From: an uncultured Bacteroidales bacterium
Lineage (GTDB): Bacteria; Bacteroidota; Bacteroidia; Bacteroidales; F082
Direction: 5' to 3'
Assembly (NCBI GenBank): GCA_946405575.1
Contig: CAMJHP010000006.1
Coordinates: forward strand, 1-64,000
DNA: 64,000 nucleotides
Positions 33,456-41,642 of the stretch are shown here, piece by piece. The notes beneath the pieces were generated by a model. It searched no databases. It was not told the DNA's origin and was given only the letters and a program-made list of their open reading frames with translations. The position numbers were made by a program, and so were the translations under genes. Position 1 is the first letter of the stretch, and each line of letters begins with the position of its first letter.

Positions 33456-34370
33456 TTATTGGGTTGCAGCCCGGCTTTGGTTGACGATCCAAACGCCCGC
33501 AAAGACCAACACCATTGCTACCAGTTTCTTCCAGGTAATATGGTCCAAACCGATGATAATGCTAATAATTGTTGCGACAATCGGTTGCACATAATTATAC
33601 ATACTGACCAAAGTAGGGCGCAATCTCTTTTGCCCGACAGGAATCAAAAAATAGGCTACAAAAGTGGCAAAGACCACCACATAAGCCACTTGCCATAACA
33701 CTTTTGTATCCATCTGACCAAAGGGCAGTTGAAAAAAATGCCGCGCATTGAAAGGCAAAGCCACTATCATCGAAAACAAAAACATCCATTTCATAAATGT
33801 GACCACGTTGTATTTCAAAATCAAAGGGCGAAAGATCCCGAGGTATAAAGCAAAAGTCAAACCATTGAGTATGGTAAGAACGATACCCAAAGGTTTAGTC
33901 TCAGAGGCTCCGCCACCTAAGCCAACTGAGTTGAAAATCAAAATGAGGACACCTACTAAACTCACCAAAACGCCACTGATTTTCTTGCCTGTGATAGGCT
34001 CTTTCAAAGCAACAGCAGCAACAAACATAGTCATGATAGGCGTACAAGTGTTGGTGATGCTCAAATCAATGGAGGTGGTCATAGTAATGGCCTTCAAGAA
34101 ACTCATCTGCGTGAGGAAAAGGCCAAGCATAGAGGCCACAAAGATTTGCAACAAGTCTTTTACTGGCACTTTTTCCTTAGGCATAAAAAGCGACAAGAGC
34201 CAAAACAAGATGGTAGCCCCTGTCGCTCTCAGGCAAAACAAATCCATAGGTGTCAACACGTGAGCGTTGGAAATGTTCTTACAGCAGACAATGTTGAACC
34301 CAAAGATACAATAGGCCGCGAAACACGCAAGATGTCCAATCAATGTGGACTTATTCAACCCAGTAGACAT
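33456..34370 (-). CDS. EamA/DMT-family transporter
   Basis: The protein has 304 residues from the Met at 34370. It contains ten hydrophobic spans arranged as two five-helix EamA repeats; each half has the typical pattern, for example LTQMSFLKAITMTTSIDLSI in the first and the C-terminal IIIGLDHITWKKLVAMVLVF. Members export or import metabolites such as amino acids or nucleotide sugars across the inner membrane; the substrate cannot be read. It overlaps the end of the nitroreductase gene by about 20 bp, so both are probably one operon. A Met 12 codons upstream is an alternative start. Confidence 0.87.
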   Translation of the reverse strand: MSTGLNKSTLIGHLACFAAYCIFGFNIVCCKNISNAHVLTPMDLFCLRATGATILFWLLSLFMPKEKVPVKDLLQIFVASMLGLFLTQMSFLKAITMTTSIDLSITNTCTPIMTMFVAAVALKEPITGKKISGVLVSLVGVLILIFNSVGLGGGASETKPLGIVLTILNGLTFALYLGIFRPLILKYNVVTFMKWMFLFSMIVALPFNARHFFQLPFGQMDTKVLWQVAYVVVFATFVAYFLIPVGQKRLRPTLVSMYNYVQPIVATIISIIIGLDHITWKKLVAMVLVFAGVWIVNQSRAATQ

Positions 34371-34980
34371 AATTCTCCTTGCGTGGACGGGCTTCAGGAT
34401 AGTCACCCTTCACATAGCCGAGGATGCAGTTGCCAATGCCGACATACTTGGTCGTATCGATGCCTAGTCCAGCAAGGATAGCTTTGCCTTCTTCGGTTTC
34501 AAAGACCTCCTTTGCGCGGTGAATCCAGCAGGAACCTAAGCCTTTGGCATGAGCCGCGTTAAGCAGATTGCCCATGACGAGCGAACCATCTTCCTTCCAA
34601 GTCATAGCAGCAGTGCTATCAGCCAAGACCACCAGCACCACGGGAGCACCGTAGAACGGGTCGCTGTCGGAACCCATCACAGCTGCATTGAGACGGCTCA
34701 TTTCATCGCGCACCTCACGGTTGGTGACGGCAACGATGATAGGAGCTTGGCGATTCATACCTGTGGGGGCATAAGTACCCGCGTTGCAGATTTCTTCAAT
34801 GACTTCACGTGGAGGCACTTCGTCGGTGTAGCTGCGGATGCTTCGACGCGTCAGCAGATCATCCATAGTCGTATTCATAGTATTTCCTTGATTAATGTTT
34901 CCCCCCCGAAGTTTATCGCGATAGCACCCACCTCCAACCATCAATGCGAGTGCTGCAAAGAACAAAATGTGTTTCCTCAT
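34351..34980 (-). CDS. Nitroreductase-family lipoprotein
   Basis: The 209-residue protein begins with a lipoprotein signal (MRKHILFFAALALMVGGGC, lipobox with Cys19), so it is probably anchored outside the inner membrane. It is followed by a standard nitroreductase domain: TRRSIRSYTDEVPP, FMN-contact segments, APTGMNRQ, and LLNAAHAKGLGSCWI near the C-terminal half. Lipoprotein-linked nitroreductases are common in Bacteroidota; they are FMN-dependent reductases whose natural substrates are unknown. A run of seven G lies in the linker after the lipobox (34901-34907). An internal Met downstream of it could give a soluble form. The promoter box is at 35002-35009. Confidence 0.85.
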   Translation of the reverse strand: MRKHILFFAALALMVGGGCYRDKLRGGNINQGNTMNTTMDDLLTRRSIRSYTDEVPPREVIEEICNAGTYAPTGMNRQAPIIVAVTNREVRDEMSRLNAAVMGSDSDPFYGAPVVLVVLADSTAAMTWKEDGSLVMGNLLNAAHAKGLGSCWIHRAKEVFETEEGKAILAGLGIDTTKYVGIGNCILGYVKGDYPEARPRKENYVYWVE

Positions 34981-35001
34981 AATGAAATGGAATTAGTGCG
35001 A

Positions 35002-35009
35002 CAAAGGTA
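35002..35009 (-). promoter_or_regulatory. -7 box for the nitroreductase operon
   Basis: TACCTTTG on the minus strand, 21 nt upstream of the ATG at 34980. On the plus strand CAATTTTG (35023-35030), one mismatch from the consensus, could serve the divergent transporter gene. Confidence 0.5.
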
Positions 35010-35049
35010 CGGAGTTTTTTCGCAATTTTGCAGCCCAAATTGGATTTAG

Positions 35050-35997
35050 ATGCAAAAAATAAAAAGTTATGTCCTGCCTATCGCCATTGTATTAGGTTTG
35101 TTGCTACACGACTACTGTGCAGCTTTCAGCGTGGTGGTGCCTTACATCATCTTCACCATCTTGCTCCTAACCTTCTCGGCAGTTGACATCAAAAAACTGC
35201 GTTTCAAGCCGATGTTCACTTGGATTATCCTTTTTCAAGTAGTAATTAGTCTGGGTGGCTATGTTTTGTTAAAACTCTTGAATGTCAATGAGATTATTGC
35301 TGAAGGCGTACTCATAGGGGTCCTATGTCCCGTAGCTGCCTCAGTAGCGGTAGTAAGCACCATGCTGGGTGCCGACCGCAACACAGTGACCTCCTACTCT
35401 ATCATCGGCAACCTGGTCATCTCTCTGGTGGCACCGATTTATTTTTCATTCATTGGCGTGAATCAAGATATGCCGTTTTTTGAATCCTTCCTACACATTT
35501 TGAGGCGCATTGGTATGGTTATCGGACTACCGTTTTTCATTGCCTTAGCCTTACAACTCTGTCTTCCCAAAGCCAATAGTTTTTTGAGCCGCTACAAAGG
35601 CTTGGCCTTTTATCTTTGGGCTGTCGCGCTATTCCTGACCTTGGGCCAAACTATTCATTTCATTTTCCTCAACGGCAAGGGGAATTGGAACAGCATTCTT
35701 TGGCTAGGCATCTCGGCTTTGTTGTTCTGCATCATCCAATTCGGTTTGGGCAAATGGATTGGGCACAAATACGGCGACACCATTGCAGGTGGGCAATTGC
35801 TCGGACAGAAAAACTCAGCTATGGGTATTTGGATGGCCAACCACTATCTACTTCCTCTAGCATCGGTGTTTTTGGCCTTCTATTCCGTTTTCCAAAACTT
35901 GTTCAATAGTTGGCAGATTTGGCGATTTGAAAAAAGAAAAAAGAAAAAAGAAAGCTTAATAACAAAATCGACCGACCCCGATTCCATACAGGAATGA
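35050..35997 (+). CDS. BASS-like (bile acid:Na+ symporter family) transporter
   Basis: The 315-residue protein has eight to ten hydrophobic segments. The segment CPVAASVAVVSTMLGADRNT and the later GGQLLGQKNSAMGIWMANHY fit the two discontinuous helices of the BASS fold that form the sodium and substrate sites. It ends in a strongly basic tail (FEKRKKKKES). It is an inner-membrane transporter for an unknown organic anion. It is divergent from the nitroreductase gene and ends at a strong terminator. Confidence 0.75.
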   Translation: MQKIKSYVLPIAIVLGLLLHDYCAAFSVVVPYIIFTILLLTFSAVDIKKLRFKPMFTWIILFQVVISLGGYVLLKLLNVNEIIAEGVLIGVLCPVAASVAVVSTMLGADRNTVTSYSIIGNLVISLVAPIYFSFIGVNQDMPFFESFLHILRRIGMVIGLPFFIALALQLCLPKANSFLSRYKGLAFYLWAVALFLTLGQTIHFIFLNGKGNWNSILWLGISALLFCIIQFGLGKWIGHKYGDTIAGGQLLGQKNSAMGIWMANHYLLPLASVFLAFYSVFQNLFNSWQIWRFEKRKKKKESLITKSTDPDSIQE

Positions 35998-36014
35998 CAT
36001 AGTCGGTCGATTTT
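35964..36014. terminator. Bidirectional terminator
   Basis: AAAATCGACCGAC (35964-35976) and GTCGGTCGATTTT (36002-36014) form a perfect 13-bp stem between convergent genes; the stem starts inside the 3' end of the transporter gene. Confidence 0.85.
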
Positions 36015-36032
36015 ATTGTCCTTGGTTTTATC

Positions 36033-36893
36033 TTACAGCTGGCTATATGCTGGCGAGAAGGTATCACCTTGGCTGACATCACCTGTCGTGAGGCCTTTCT
36101 TCAGCCAACGCGAACGTTGGGCCGATGTGCCATGGTTAAAAGTCTCAGGCATAGTGCGGCCATAGGCTTGTTTCTGTAAGTAGTCGTCTCCAATCTTGGC
36201 TGCAGCATTAAGGGCTTCCTCAATATCGCCATCTTCAAGAGAGCCGAACAACTTGTTGTCGTTGTAAGCCCAAACACCAGCGAAGAAGTCAGCTTGCAAC
36301 TCAAGGCGCACACTTACTTCGTTCGACTGTTTTGTGTTGCGGCCATATTGCGCCATTTGTTGATGCGCTTGACCCAAGATGCCCAGTTGGTTTTGCACGT
36401 GATGACCCACCTCGTGGGCAATAACATAAGCATAGGCAAAATCGCCGTCAGCACCAATCTGTTTCTTCATACTCTTGAAGAACTCAAGGTCAAGATAGAC
36501 GGTTTCGTCTGCTGAACAATAGAACGGCCCACTGGCTGAGGTAGCATTTCCACAGCCTGAGTTGACGGCATCACTGAAAATGACCATCTTAGGCGGTTGG
36601 TAAGTGCGGCCCATTTTCTTGAACTCACGATCCCAAACGTCTTCCGTACCAGCAAGAATGCGCTTGCAGAACGTCATCAGTTCCACATCGACTTCGCTGT
36701 AGTCTTGTTCGACCACTTCAGTAGTATTGCCTTGAGGCAGATTTTCCATAACTTGACTCGGATCACCGCCCAAGAAGCTAATTAATAAATAAATAAGGAT
36801 ACCTCCGATTCCGATACCCCCCGCCGCAGCCACGGTTTTCTTCCCTCTGCGGTCTTCCACATTGGTACTTTCTCTGCGTCCTTCTAATTTCAT
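36033..36893 (-). CDS. Neutral zinc metallopeptidase (YpfJ/KPN_02809 family)
   Basis: The 286-residue protein has a basic N-terminus (MKLEGRRESTNVEDRRGKK), one membrane span at about 22-42 (GIGIGGILIYLLISFLGG), and a periplasmic domain with VIAHEVGHHVQN, where His160, Glu161 and His164 are the zinc and catalytic residues. Other family marks are CGNATSASGPFYC (two cysteines) and the C-terminal GTSAQRSRWLKKGL. The family is widespread, membrane-anchored and of unknown physiological substrate. It is a single-gene unit with a promoter box at 36923-36930. Confidence 0.92.
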   Translation of the reverse strand: MKLEGRRESTNVEDRRGKKTVAAAGGIGIGGILIYLLISFLGGDPSQVMENLPQGNTTEVVEQDYSEVDVELMTFCKRILAGTEDVWDREFKKMGRTYQPPKMVIFSDAVNSGCGNATSASGPFYCSADETVYLDLEFFKSMKKQIGADGDFAYAYVIAHEVGHHVQNQLGILGQAHQQMAQYGRNTKQSNEVSVRLELQADFFAGVWAYNDNKLFGSLEDGDIEEALNAAAKIGDDYLQKQAYGRTMPETFNHGTSAQRSRWLKKGLTTGDVSQGDTFSPAYSQL

Positions 36894-36922
36894 AATTCTA
36901 AGATTTAAAGTTATAATTGCTG

Positions 36923-36930
36923 CAAAAGTA
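36923..36930 (-). promoter_or_regulatory. -7 box for the zinc metallopeptidase
   Basis: TACTTTTG on the minus strand, 29 nt upstream of the ATG at 36893. Confidence 0.5.
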
Positions 36931-36971
36931 ACGGAAAATTTGAAAAATAGGTCTGTTTTTCAAAAAAAATG

Positions 36972-36979
36972 TAATTTTG
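36972..36979 (+). promoter_or_regulatory. -7 box for the small protein / 5'-nucleotidase pair
   Basis: TAATTTTG on the plus strand, 33 nt upstream of the ATG at 37013. Confidence 0.5.
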
Positions 36980-37012
36980 CTCGATTAATCATAAAATTCT
37001 AATCTTCATATT

Positions 37013-37207
37013 ATGAAAGCTTTCGTTAACGACACTGAAGTGCGTACATATTATGGCGCAAAGGTAAAATCCGTAGTGCTGGCCTACTGCCGTGCAAACG
37101 ACCTGCCTCTTAACCTCAATGGCATTGATGTGAGAGATGCTTATGGGAATGTCATCGAACTTGATGGCTCGCTACGTGCCAATTCAAAAATCTACGTCAA
37201 ATTCTGA
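37013..37207 (+). CDS. Hypothetical protein, 64 residues
   Basis: The small soluble protein starts MKAFVNDTEVRTYYGAKVKS and ends LRANSKIYVKF. The alternation of short strands around one helix (VVLAYCRAND) suggests a compact ubiquitin-like or ThiS-like beta-grasp shape, but there is no terminal Gly-Gly and no family is recognised. It has its own promoter box and ends 5 bp before the 5'-nucleotidase lipoprotein gene, so the two are co-transcribed. The function is unknown. Confidence 0.6.
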   Translation: MKAFVNDTEVRTYYGAKVKSVVLAYCRANDLPLNLNGIDVRDAYGNVIELDGSLRANSKIYVKF

Positions 37208-37212
37208 TAATT

Positions 37213-38646
37213 ATGAAAAAAATTGGCCAACTATTGTTGATGTCCTGCCTTATCATCCTTTTCCTTTCCACTTGCAGCCCTAAGGAACAGAAAATCTACA
37301 TCGTTTCCACCAACGATATGCACGCTAACATCGACAACTTCCCACAAATGGCCGCACTCATCGATAGCCTGCGCATTGCTCATCCAGGTTTATTGGTGTT
37401 TGGTGCTGGTGACAATCGCTCAGGCAATCCCATCAACGACCGCTATACAGAGCCAGCCAAGCCTATGTATGAACTGATGAACACCGTCGGTTTTGATTTG
37501 TCGACTTTCGGCAACCATGAGTGGGATGGTGGTCCTCTCGCCCTACGCAACGTATTGGGCTGGGCCAATTTTCCTTTCGTGTGCGCCAATGTCACGTTCG
37601 ATGATACACTTAAGATGCCCAATGTGTATCCCTTTAAGGTCTTCGAACGCAACGGCTTGAAAATCGGCGTCATTGGTGGTATACAACTTGGCGAAAACGG
37701 CCTGCCCGACTTCCATCCAAAAAATGCCAACGGTTCACATTTCGTTCCCCTCAATGAAGTGCTTCAACAGAACATTGACGAACTCCATGACTGCAATGCC
37801 ATCTTCCTCCTCTCCCACTGCGGTTATGAGGAAGACCGAGAAATCGCCGCCCAGTTTCCCGAACTCGATGCCATTTTCGGTGGACACAGCCATACCCGTG
37901 TTGCCGAGAAACAACTGGTCAACAATGTGATGATTACCCAAGCTGAGGCCAAAGTCAAGTTCATAACCCTTAGCACTTTCACATTCCAAAATGGCGTATT
38001 GGTTGATAAGGATATGCAGCTTCTCTCCATCAAAGACTTCCCTAAACGCAATACAAAAGTACAAGCCATAGTCGACCGATACAACAGGAACGACTATTTC
38101 CGCACCGTGGTCACCACCAATATGACACCCATTGAAAACACTGAGTCTTTGGGCTGCCTAATGACGGATGCTTGCCGTTACACCACTGGTGCCGATATGG
38201 GTTTCCAAAACCCTGGAGGTGTGCGTTTTGACACCCTTTCAGCTCGCCCCGTGACCTTGAAAGACATCTTCGCCCTCGACCCCTTCGATAACGAAATCAT
38301 CAGTTTCACGCTCAGTGGACAGGAAATCATCAACCTGATGAAATCGTGCTTCACTACTGACGGAGGCCCTATTTACTGTTCAGGCTGCTCATATAAATAT
38401 AAGGTGAGCGACGAAGGCGAGATGAAAGACATCGAGGTAACATTAGAAAACGGCAAGCCTATGGATCTAGATGCCAAATACAATATTGTGATGAACAGCT
38501 ATATGTCGAGCGTGTTTGACTATGAACACGTAGACGAGGGACGCACTACCTTCCGAAGTTCCAATGAACTGATGCTGGAATATCTGGCCAGCCATCCCGA
38601 AATTGATTATGGGAATACCCATAGGGTGTTTGAAGTTGAAGAATAA
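37213..38646 (+). CDS. 5'-nucleotidase-family lipoprotein (metallophosphatase)
   Basis: The 477-residue protein has a lipoprotein signal with LSTC lipobox (Cys21). The metallophosphatase domain carries NDMHAN (Asp35, His37), GAGDNRSGNP, GNHEWD (100-105) and GHSHT, the dimetal-site residues. The C-terminal nucleotidase domain (from about 300) has the substrate-binding region RYTTGADMGFQNPGGVR. It dephosphorylates nucleotides or related compounds, probably in the periplasm or on the surface, to salvage nucleosides and phosphate. It is the second gene of a two-gene unit and is followed by a palindromic repeat. Confidence 0.92.
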   Translation: MKKIGQLLLMSCLIILFLSTCSPKEQKIYIVSTNDMHANIDNFPQMAALIDSLRIAHPGLLVFGAGDNRSGNPINDRYTEPAKPMYELMNTVGFDLSTFGNHEWDGGPLALRNVLGWANFPFVCANVTFDDTLKMPNVYPFKVFERNGLKIGVIGGIQLGENGLPDFHPKNANGSHFVPLNEVLQQNIDELHDCNAIFLLSHCGYEEDREIAAQFPELDAIFGGHSHTRVAEKQLVNNVMITQAEAKVKFITLSTFTFQNGVLVDKDMQLLSIKDFPKRNTKVQAIVDRYNRNDYFRTVVTTNMTPIENTESLGCLMTDACRYTTGADMGFQNPGGVRFDTLSARPVTLKDIFALDPFDNEIISFTLSGQEIINLMKSCFTTDGGPIYCSGCSYKYKVSDEGEMKDIEVTLENGKPMDLDAKYNIVMNSYMSSVFDYEHVDEGRTTFRSSNELMLEYLASHPEIDYGNTHRVFEVEE

Positions 38647-38659
38647 AAAATTCCACCTC

Positions 38660-38730
38660 GTAGGGCTGTCGTATTACTGCAGCCGCTGTTGCAAAATGAT
38701 ACAGCGGCTGCCACGGTGTGACAGCCCTAC
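38660..38730. repeat. Double-stem palindromic element
   Basis: GTAGGGCTGTC (38660-38670) pairs with GACAGCCCTAC (38720-38730), and inside it GCAGCCGCTGTT (38679-38690) with ACAGCGGCTGC (38701-38711). It forms a long interrupted hairpin after the nucleotidase gene and looks like a REP-type unit; it may also stop transcription. Confidence 0.7.
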
Positions 38731-38807
38731 AAGAATTTTGGCACGGTTTTGGTAGCATAGTTGATTGAACACAAAACAGAAGTCAAACCCTCATAAAAAT
38801 CACAACT

Positions 38808-39914
38808 ATGAAAGCCAAGAACATTCTGATGACCCTCCTGTTAGTGACAGGAGCCATCGCAGCAAAAGCAAACGGATTCCCTCCCGAACTCGCCTTGGTC
38901 TCACAGCCCGTGATGGTGTACAACTACAACTCTATCACGGTCTACTACGACGTGGAGAATATAGGCGACTACACCTACAGAGGGGACATCTGTATCTACC
39001 TCGATCCTGACGACGGTTACAGCTATGCTGAAGAGTACGTTAAGGTACGTCCCGGCCGCATTAAGAGAATTGCCGTCGAGATTCCTTCCTATCGCATCGA
39101 CCGTCACTTCACCTACACGATCATGCCTTACTACACGATAGGTCGAGAGCTTTACAGCTTCACCACCTTCGAGTACTTTGAGCCTATCCGCTTCTGCTGG
39201 CATGGTCCCCGCACCGAACCTTGGGTAGTTATCACCATCGGACCGCGTGTACGCTACTATCACCGTCCCGGCACCTACCGCTACTACTATGACGGCTTCC
39301 GCCCGCCGATGCCACCTCCCGGCTATGGTCCTGGAATGCCGCCCCCGATGGACCCGATGCACCACACTTACGGTTACCACCACAGTAACGGAGGCTATCC
39401 GGCCACACACAACAACTGGAACGACAAGCCTGAGCCAAAACCCAACGGCAATGAGCCAGCACCCAGCGCCACAGTCAGACCCAAACCCAACGGAGGTAGT
39501 ATGAGCTCGGGCTCGGGCAGCAACAATAACGGTAGCTCCGTCGCCCCGAACAACGGCAGCAGCAACGAACGCCCGAGAATCAACAGCGACAATGGTCGCA
39601 CCAATAGCGGTAGCACAAGTGGACGCACCGGAAGCAGCACCAGCACACGACCGAACAGCAGCAGCGGTCGGGTGAGCGGCACAAACAGCAATAGCCGCCC
39701 CAGTGGTACCAACGGAAGCTCCAGTGGCAGAGTGAACAACTCCAGTAGCAACAGTCGCAGCAGCGGAAACTCTAACAGCCGTGTGAATAGTTCAAACAGC
39801 AGCACCCGCAGCAACGGCACTAGCTCTTCAAGCAACAGAAGCAGCAATGGCTCAACAAGAAGTTCAAGTAGCTCAAACAGCAGCCGCAATGGTTCAAGTA
39901 GCGGACGCAGATAA
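38808..39914 (+). CDS. Secreted protein with Ser/Asn/Gly/Arg-rich low-complexity tail
   Basis: The 368-residue protein has a signal peptide (MKAKNILMTLLLVTGAIAAKA). The N-terminal ~130 residues are beta-rich, resembling an immunoglobulin-like domain (VYYDVENIGDYTYRGDICIY). Then comes a Tyr/Pro/Gly/His-rich segment (~155-205), and the last ~150 residues consist almost only of Ser, Asn, Gly, Thr and regularly spaced Arg. The tail is cationic, disordered and probably a cell-surface or nucleic-acid or glycan-contacting region, but this is inference. No family is recognised. It is followed by a strong terminator. Confidence 0.75.
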   Translation: MKAKNILMTLLLVTGAIAAKANGFPPELALVSQPVMVYNYNSITVYYDVENIGDYTYRGDICIYLDPDDGYSYAEEYVKVRPGRIKRIAVEIPSYRIDRHFTYTIMPYYTIGRELYSFTTFEYFEPIRFCWHGPRTEPWVVITIGPRVRYYHRPGTYRYYYDGFRPPMPPPGYGPGMPPPMDPMHHTYGYHHSNGGYPATHNNWNDKPEPKPNGNEPAPSATVRPKPNGGSMSSGSGSNNNGSSVAPNNGSSNERPRINSDNGRTNSGSTSGRTGSSTSTRPNSSSGRVSGTNSNSRPSGTNGSSSGRVNNSSSNSRSSGNSNSRVNSSNSSTRSNGTSSSSNRSSNGSTRSSSSSNSSRNGSSSGRR

Positions 39915-39933
39915 GACAAAAAACAATAAAAAC

Positions 39934-39966
39934 GAGGACGGTCAAAAAACCGTCCTCATTTTTTTT
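39934..39966 (+). terminator. Intrinsic terminator
   Basis: GAGGACGGT (39934-39942) and ACCGTCCTC (39949-39957) form a 9-bp stem followed by eight T. Confidence 0.88.
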
Positions 39967-39967
39967 C

Positions 39968-39975
39968 TACCTTTG
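39968..39975 (+). promoter_or_regulatory. -7 box for upp
   Basis: TACCTTTG directly after the terminator and 17 nt before the ATG at 39993. Confidence 0.5.
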
Positions 39976-39992
39976 CCCAAATCTTTCAAGCC

Positions 39993-40655
39993 ATGAAAAT
40001 CATCAATTTTGCAGAAAGCAACAGCATCATCAATCAATATGTAGCTGAGTTGAGGGACATTAAAATCCAGAGCGACCGCAACACTTTCCGCCACAACCTG
40101 CAACGCATCGGCCAAATGATGGCTTACGAAGTGAGCAAAACGTTACACTATTCTGAGAAGACCTTACAGACGCCCTTGGCCGTGGCCAAAGCCAACACTC
40201 CTGACGACAGCATAGTGCTAGCCACTGTGTTTCGCGCAGGTTTGCCCTTCCATCAAGGTTTCTTAGACATCTACGACAATGCGGGGAACGCATTCGTTTC
40301 GGCTTATCGCTATTATTTAGATGAAAAACGCGAAAACGTAGGTATCAAGGTGGAATATTTAGCCGCCCCCGACCTGACAGACAAGACGCTAATCATTGCC
40401 GACCCAATGTTGGCTACAGGCGGCAGCCTTGAATTAGCCTACCAAGCCCTCTGCACCAAAGGCATACCAAAGCAATTGCATCTATGCTGCGTAATCGCTG
40501 CTCAAGACGGGATCGACAATCTGATGAAACTTTTCCGTCCTTTGGACAATGTAACGCTGTGGTGTGCCGCCATCGACCCCATCTTGAACGAGCACAAATA
40601 CATCGTTCCTGGTCTCGGCGATGCAGGAGATTTGGCATACGGAGGCAAAATCTAA
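39993..40655 (+). CDS. upp: Uracil phosphoribosyltransferase
   Basis: The 220-residue cytoplasmic enzyme makes UMP from uracil and PRPP. The PRPP-binding loop IIADPMLATGGSLELA (around 133-148) is the type I phosphoribosyltransferase signature, and FRAGLPFHQGF near 71-81 and the C-terminal VPGLGDAGDLAYGG uracil-site motif are the uracil-specific ones. It is a single-gene unit between a terminator and the convergent elbB gene. Confidence 0.95.
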   Translation: MKIINFAESNSIINQYVAELRDIKIQSDRNTFRHNLQRIGQMMAYEVSKTLHYSEKTLQTPLAVAKANTPDDSIVLATVFRAGLPFHQGFLDIYDNAGNAFVSAYRYYLDEKRENVGIKVEYLAAPDLTDKTLIIADPMLATGGSLELAYQALCTKGIPKQLHLCCVIAAQDGIDNLMKLFRPLDNVTLWCAAIDPILNEHKYIVPGLGDAGDLAYGGKI

Positions 40656-41321
40656 TCAATCACGCTTTCCGTTGAGAGTGTCGACAATCGATTCTACCAG
40701 ATTGTAGGCACCATCATAGACATCTTTCAACGTCGCGTCAAGCATATAGGCAGGGGTGGTGAAGACCAACAACTCGTTGTCGGCACAAACATCTCCATGC
40801 TCTGTTTGCACATGGAAAGCACCCATTTCCCGGATATTGTCGGCATCAGGGGTGCCTTCATTGCCCAATGTGACACAAACGCCAGGCAATAGTTTAGCAA
40901 ACATCACGGGGGCGATGCACATACCACCAAGAGGCTTGCCAGCCTTATGTGTCTCTAATATGGCACGAGCCACATCAGGCTGCACCTCCATATTGGCACC
41001 TTTATAGGCATAGTTGCACAGGTTTTTGGCTACGCCATAGCCACCGCTAAAAAGCAGTCCGTCATAATCCTCTGCTTTATAATCTTCTATAGGTTTGACT
41101 TGGCTACGTGCCAATCGAGCAGCCTCGGACAAAATGTTGCGCTCCTCTTTAACCTTCTTCTCCGTCAAGTGGTCAATGACCTCAGTCTGAGGACGGTTGG
41201 GAGCAAAGCATTGGTATTCACAATGATGTTGCTCAAGGGAAAGCAAAAGCGTGATGGCTTCGTTGATTTCGCTGCCGTCCTTGCGACCGCAGCCTGCTAA
41301 AACTACTGCAAATTTCTTCAT
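40656..41321 (-). CDS. elbB: Isoprenoid biosynthesis glyoxalase ElbB-like protein (DJ-1/PfpI fold)
   Basis: The protein has 221 residues from the Met at 41321 (MKKFAVVLAGCGRKDGSEIN). ElbB marks are the N-terminal GCGRKDGSE, the segment RSQVKPIEDYKAEDYDGLLF, GGYGVAKNLCNYA and the nucleophile region GGMCIAPVM with the DJ-1-type Cys. The family shows weak glyoxalase activity and was linked to isoprenoid synthesis in E. coli. The open frame extends 39 codons upstream, but the conserved start and a TACCTTTG box at 41348-41355 support the Met at 41321. The Mets at 41333 and 41321 are close alternatives. Confidence 0.9.
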   Translation of the reverse strand: MKKFAVVLAGCGRKDGSEINEAITLLLSLEQHHCEYQCFAPNRPQTEVIDHLTEKKVKEERNILSEAARLARSQVKPIEDYKAEDYDGLLFSGGYGVAKNLCNYAYKGANMEVQPDVARAILETHKAGKPLGGMCIAPVMFAKLLPGVCVTLGNEGTPDADNIREMGAFHVQTEHGDVCADNELLVFTTPAYMLDATLKDVYDGAYNLVESIVDTLNGKRD

Positions 41322-41347
41322 TGTCCATTCCATTTTGATAATTTGCG

Positions 41348-41355
41348 CAAAGGTA
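41348..41355 (-). promoter_or_regulatory. -7 box for elbB
   Basis: TACCTTTG on the minus strand, 26 nt upstream of the ATG at 41321. Confidence 0.5.
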
Positions 41356-41537
41356 ACAAAATTTTGGCGAAACCGTGAAAAACGTGGAAAGAATTTTGCA
41401 AAACCAATCTTCGAAAACGTAAGGAAAAGACGTGTCATTTTACGAAGATTTCATAACGTTTAAACACATTATTCGTAGTATTAAATAGGAAAGAGCCGTT
41501 TTTTCATAAGAATTGTCTTAGAAGTCCAAAATTATTG

Positions 41538-41545
41538 TAAATTTG
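41538..41545 (+). promoter_or_regulatory. -7 box for the surface cluster
   Basis: TAAATTTG, with TTG about 22 nt upstream, located 97 nt before the ATG at 41643, so the transcript should have a longer leader than its neighbours. Confidence 0.4.
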
Positions 41546-41642
41546 CAGCATCGTTCTTCTGAAGCCTCTTCAAGGCTTTGCGGAACCGACGACATATTAT
41601 GAATGAAGATTATTACAGAATTTATAATTAAACCTTAGAAAA

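Noticed and set aside
39480-39914. Plausible coding frame on the opposite strand of the Ser-rich tail
   Set aside because: The minus-strand frame is a Leu-rich product of the repetitive AGC/GGC codons on the plus strand; only the plus-strand gene has a signal peptide and flanking signals.
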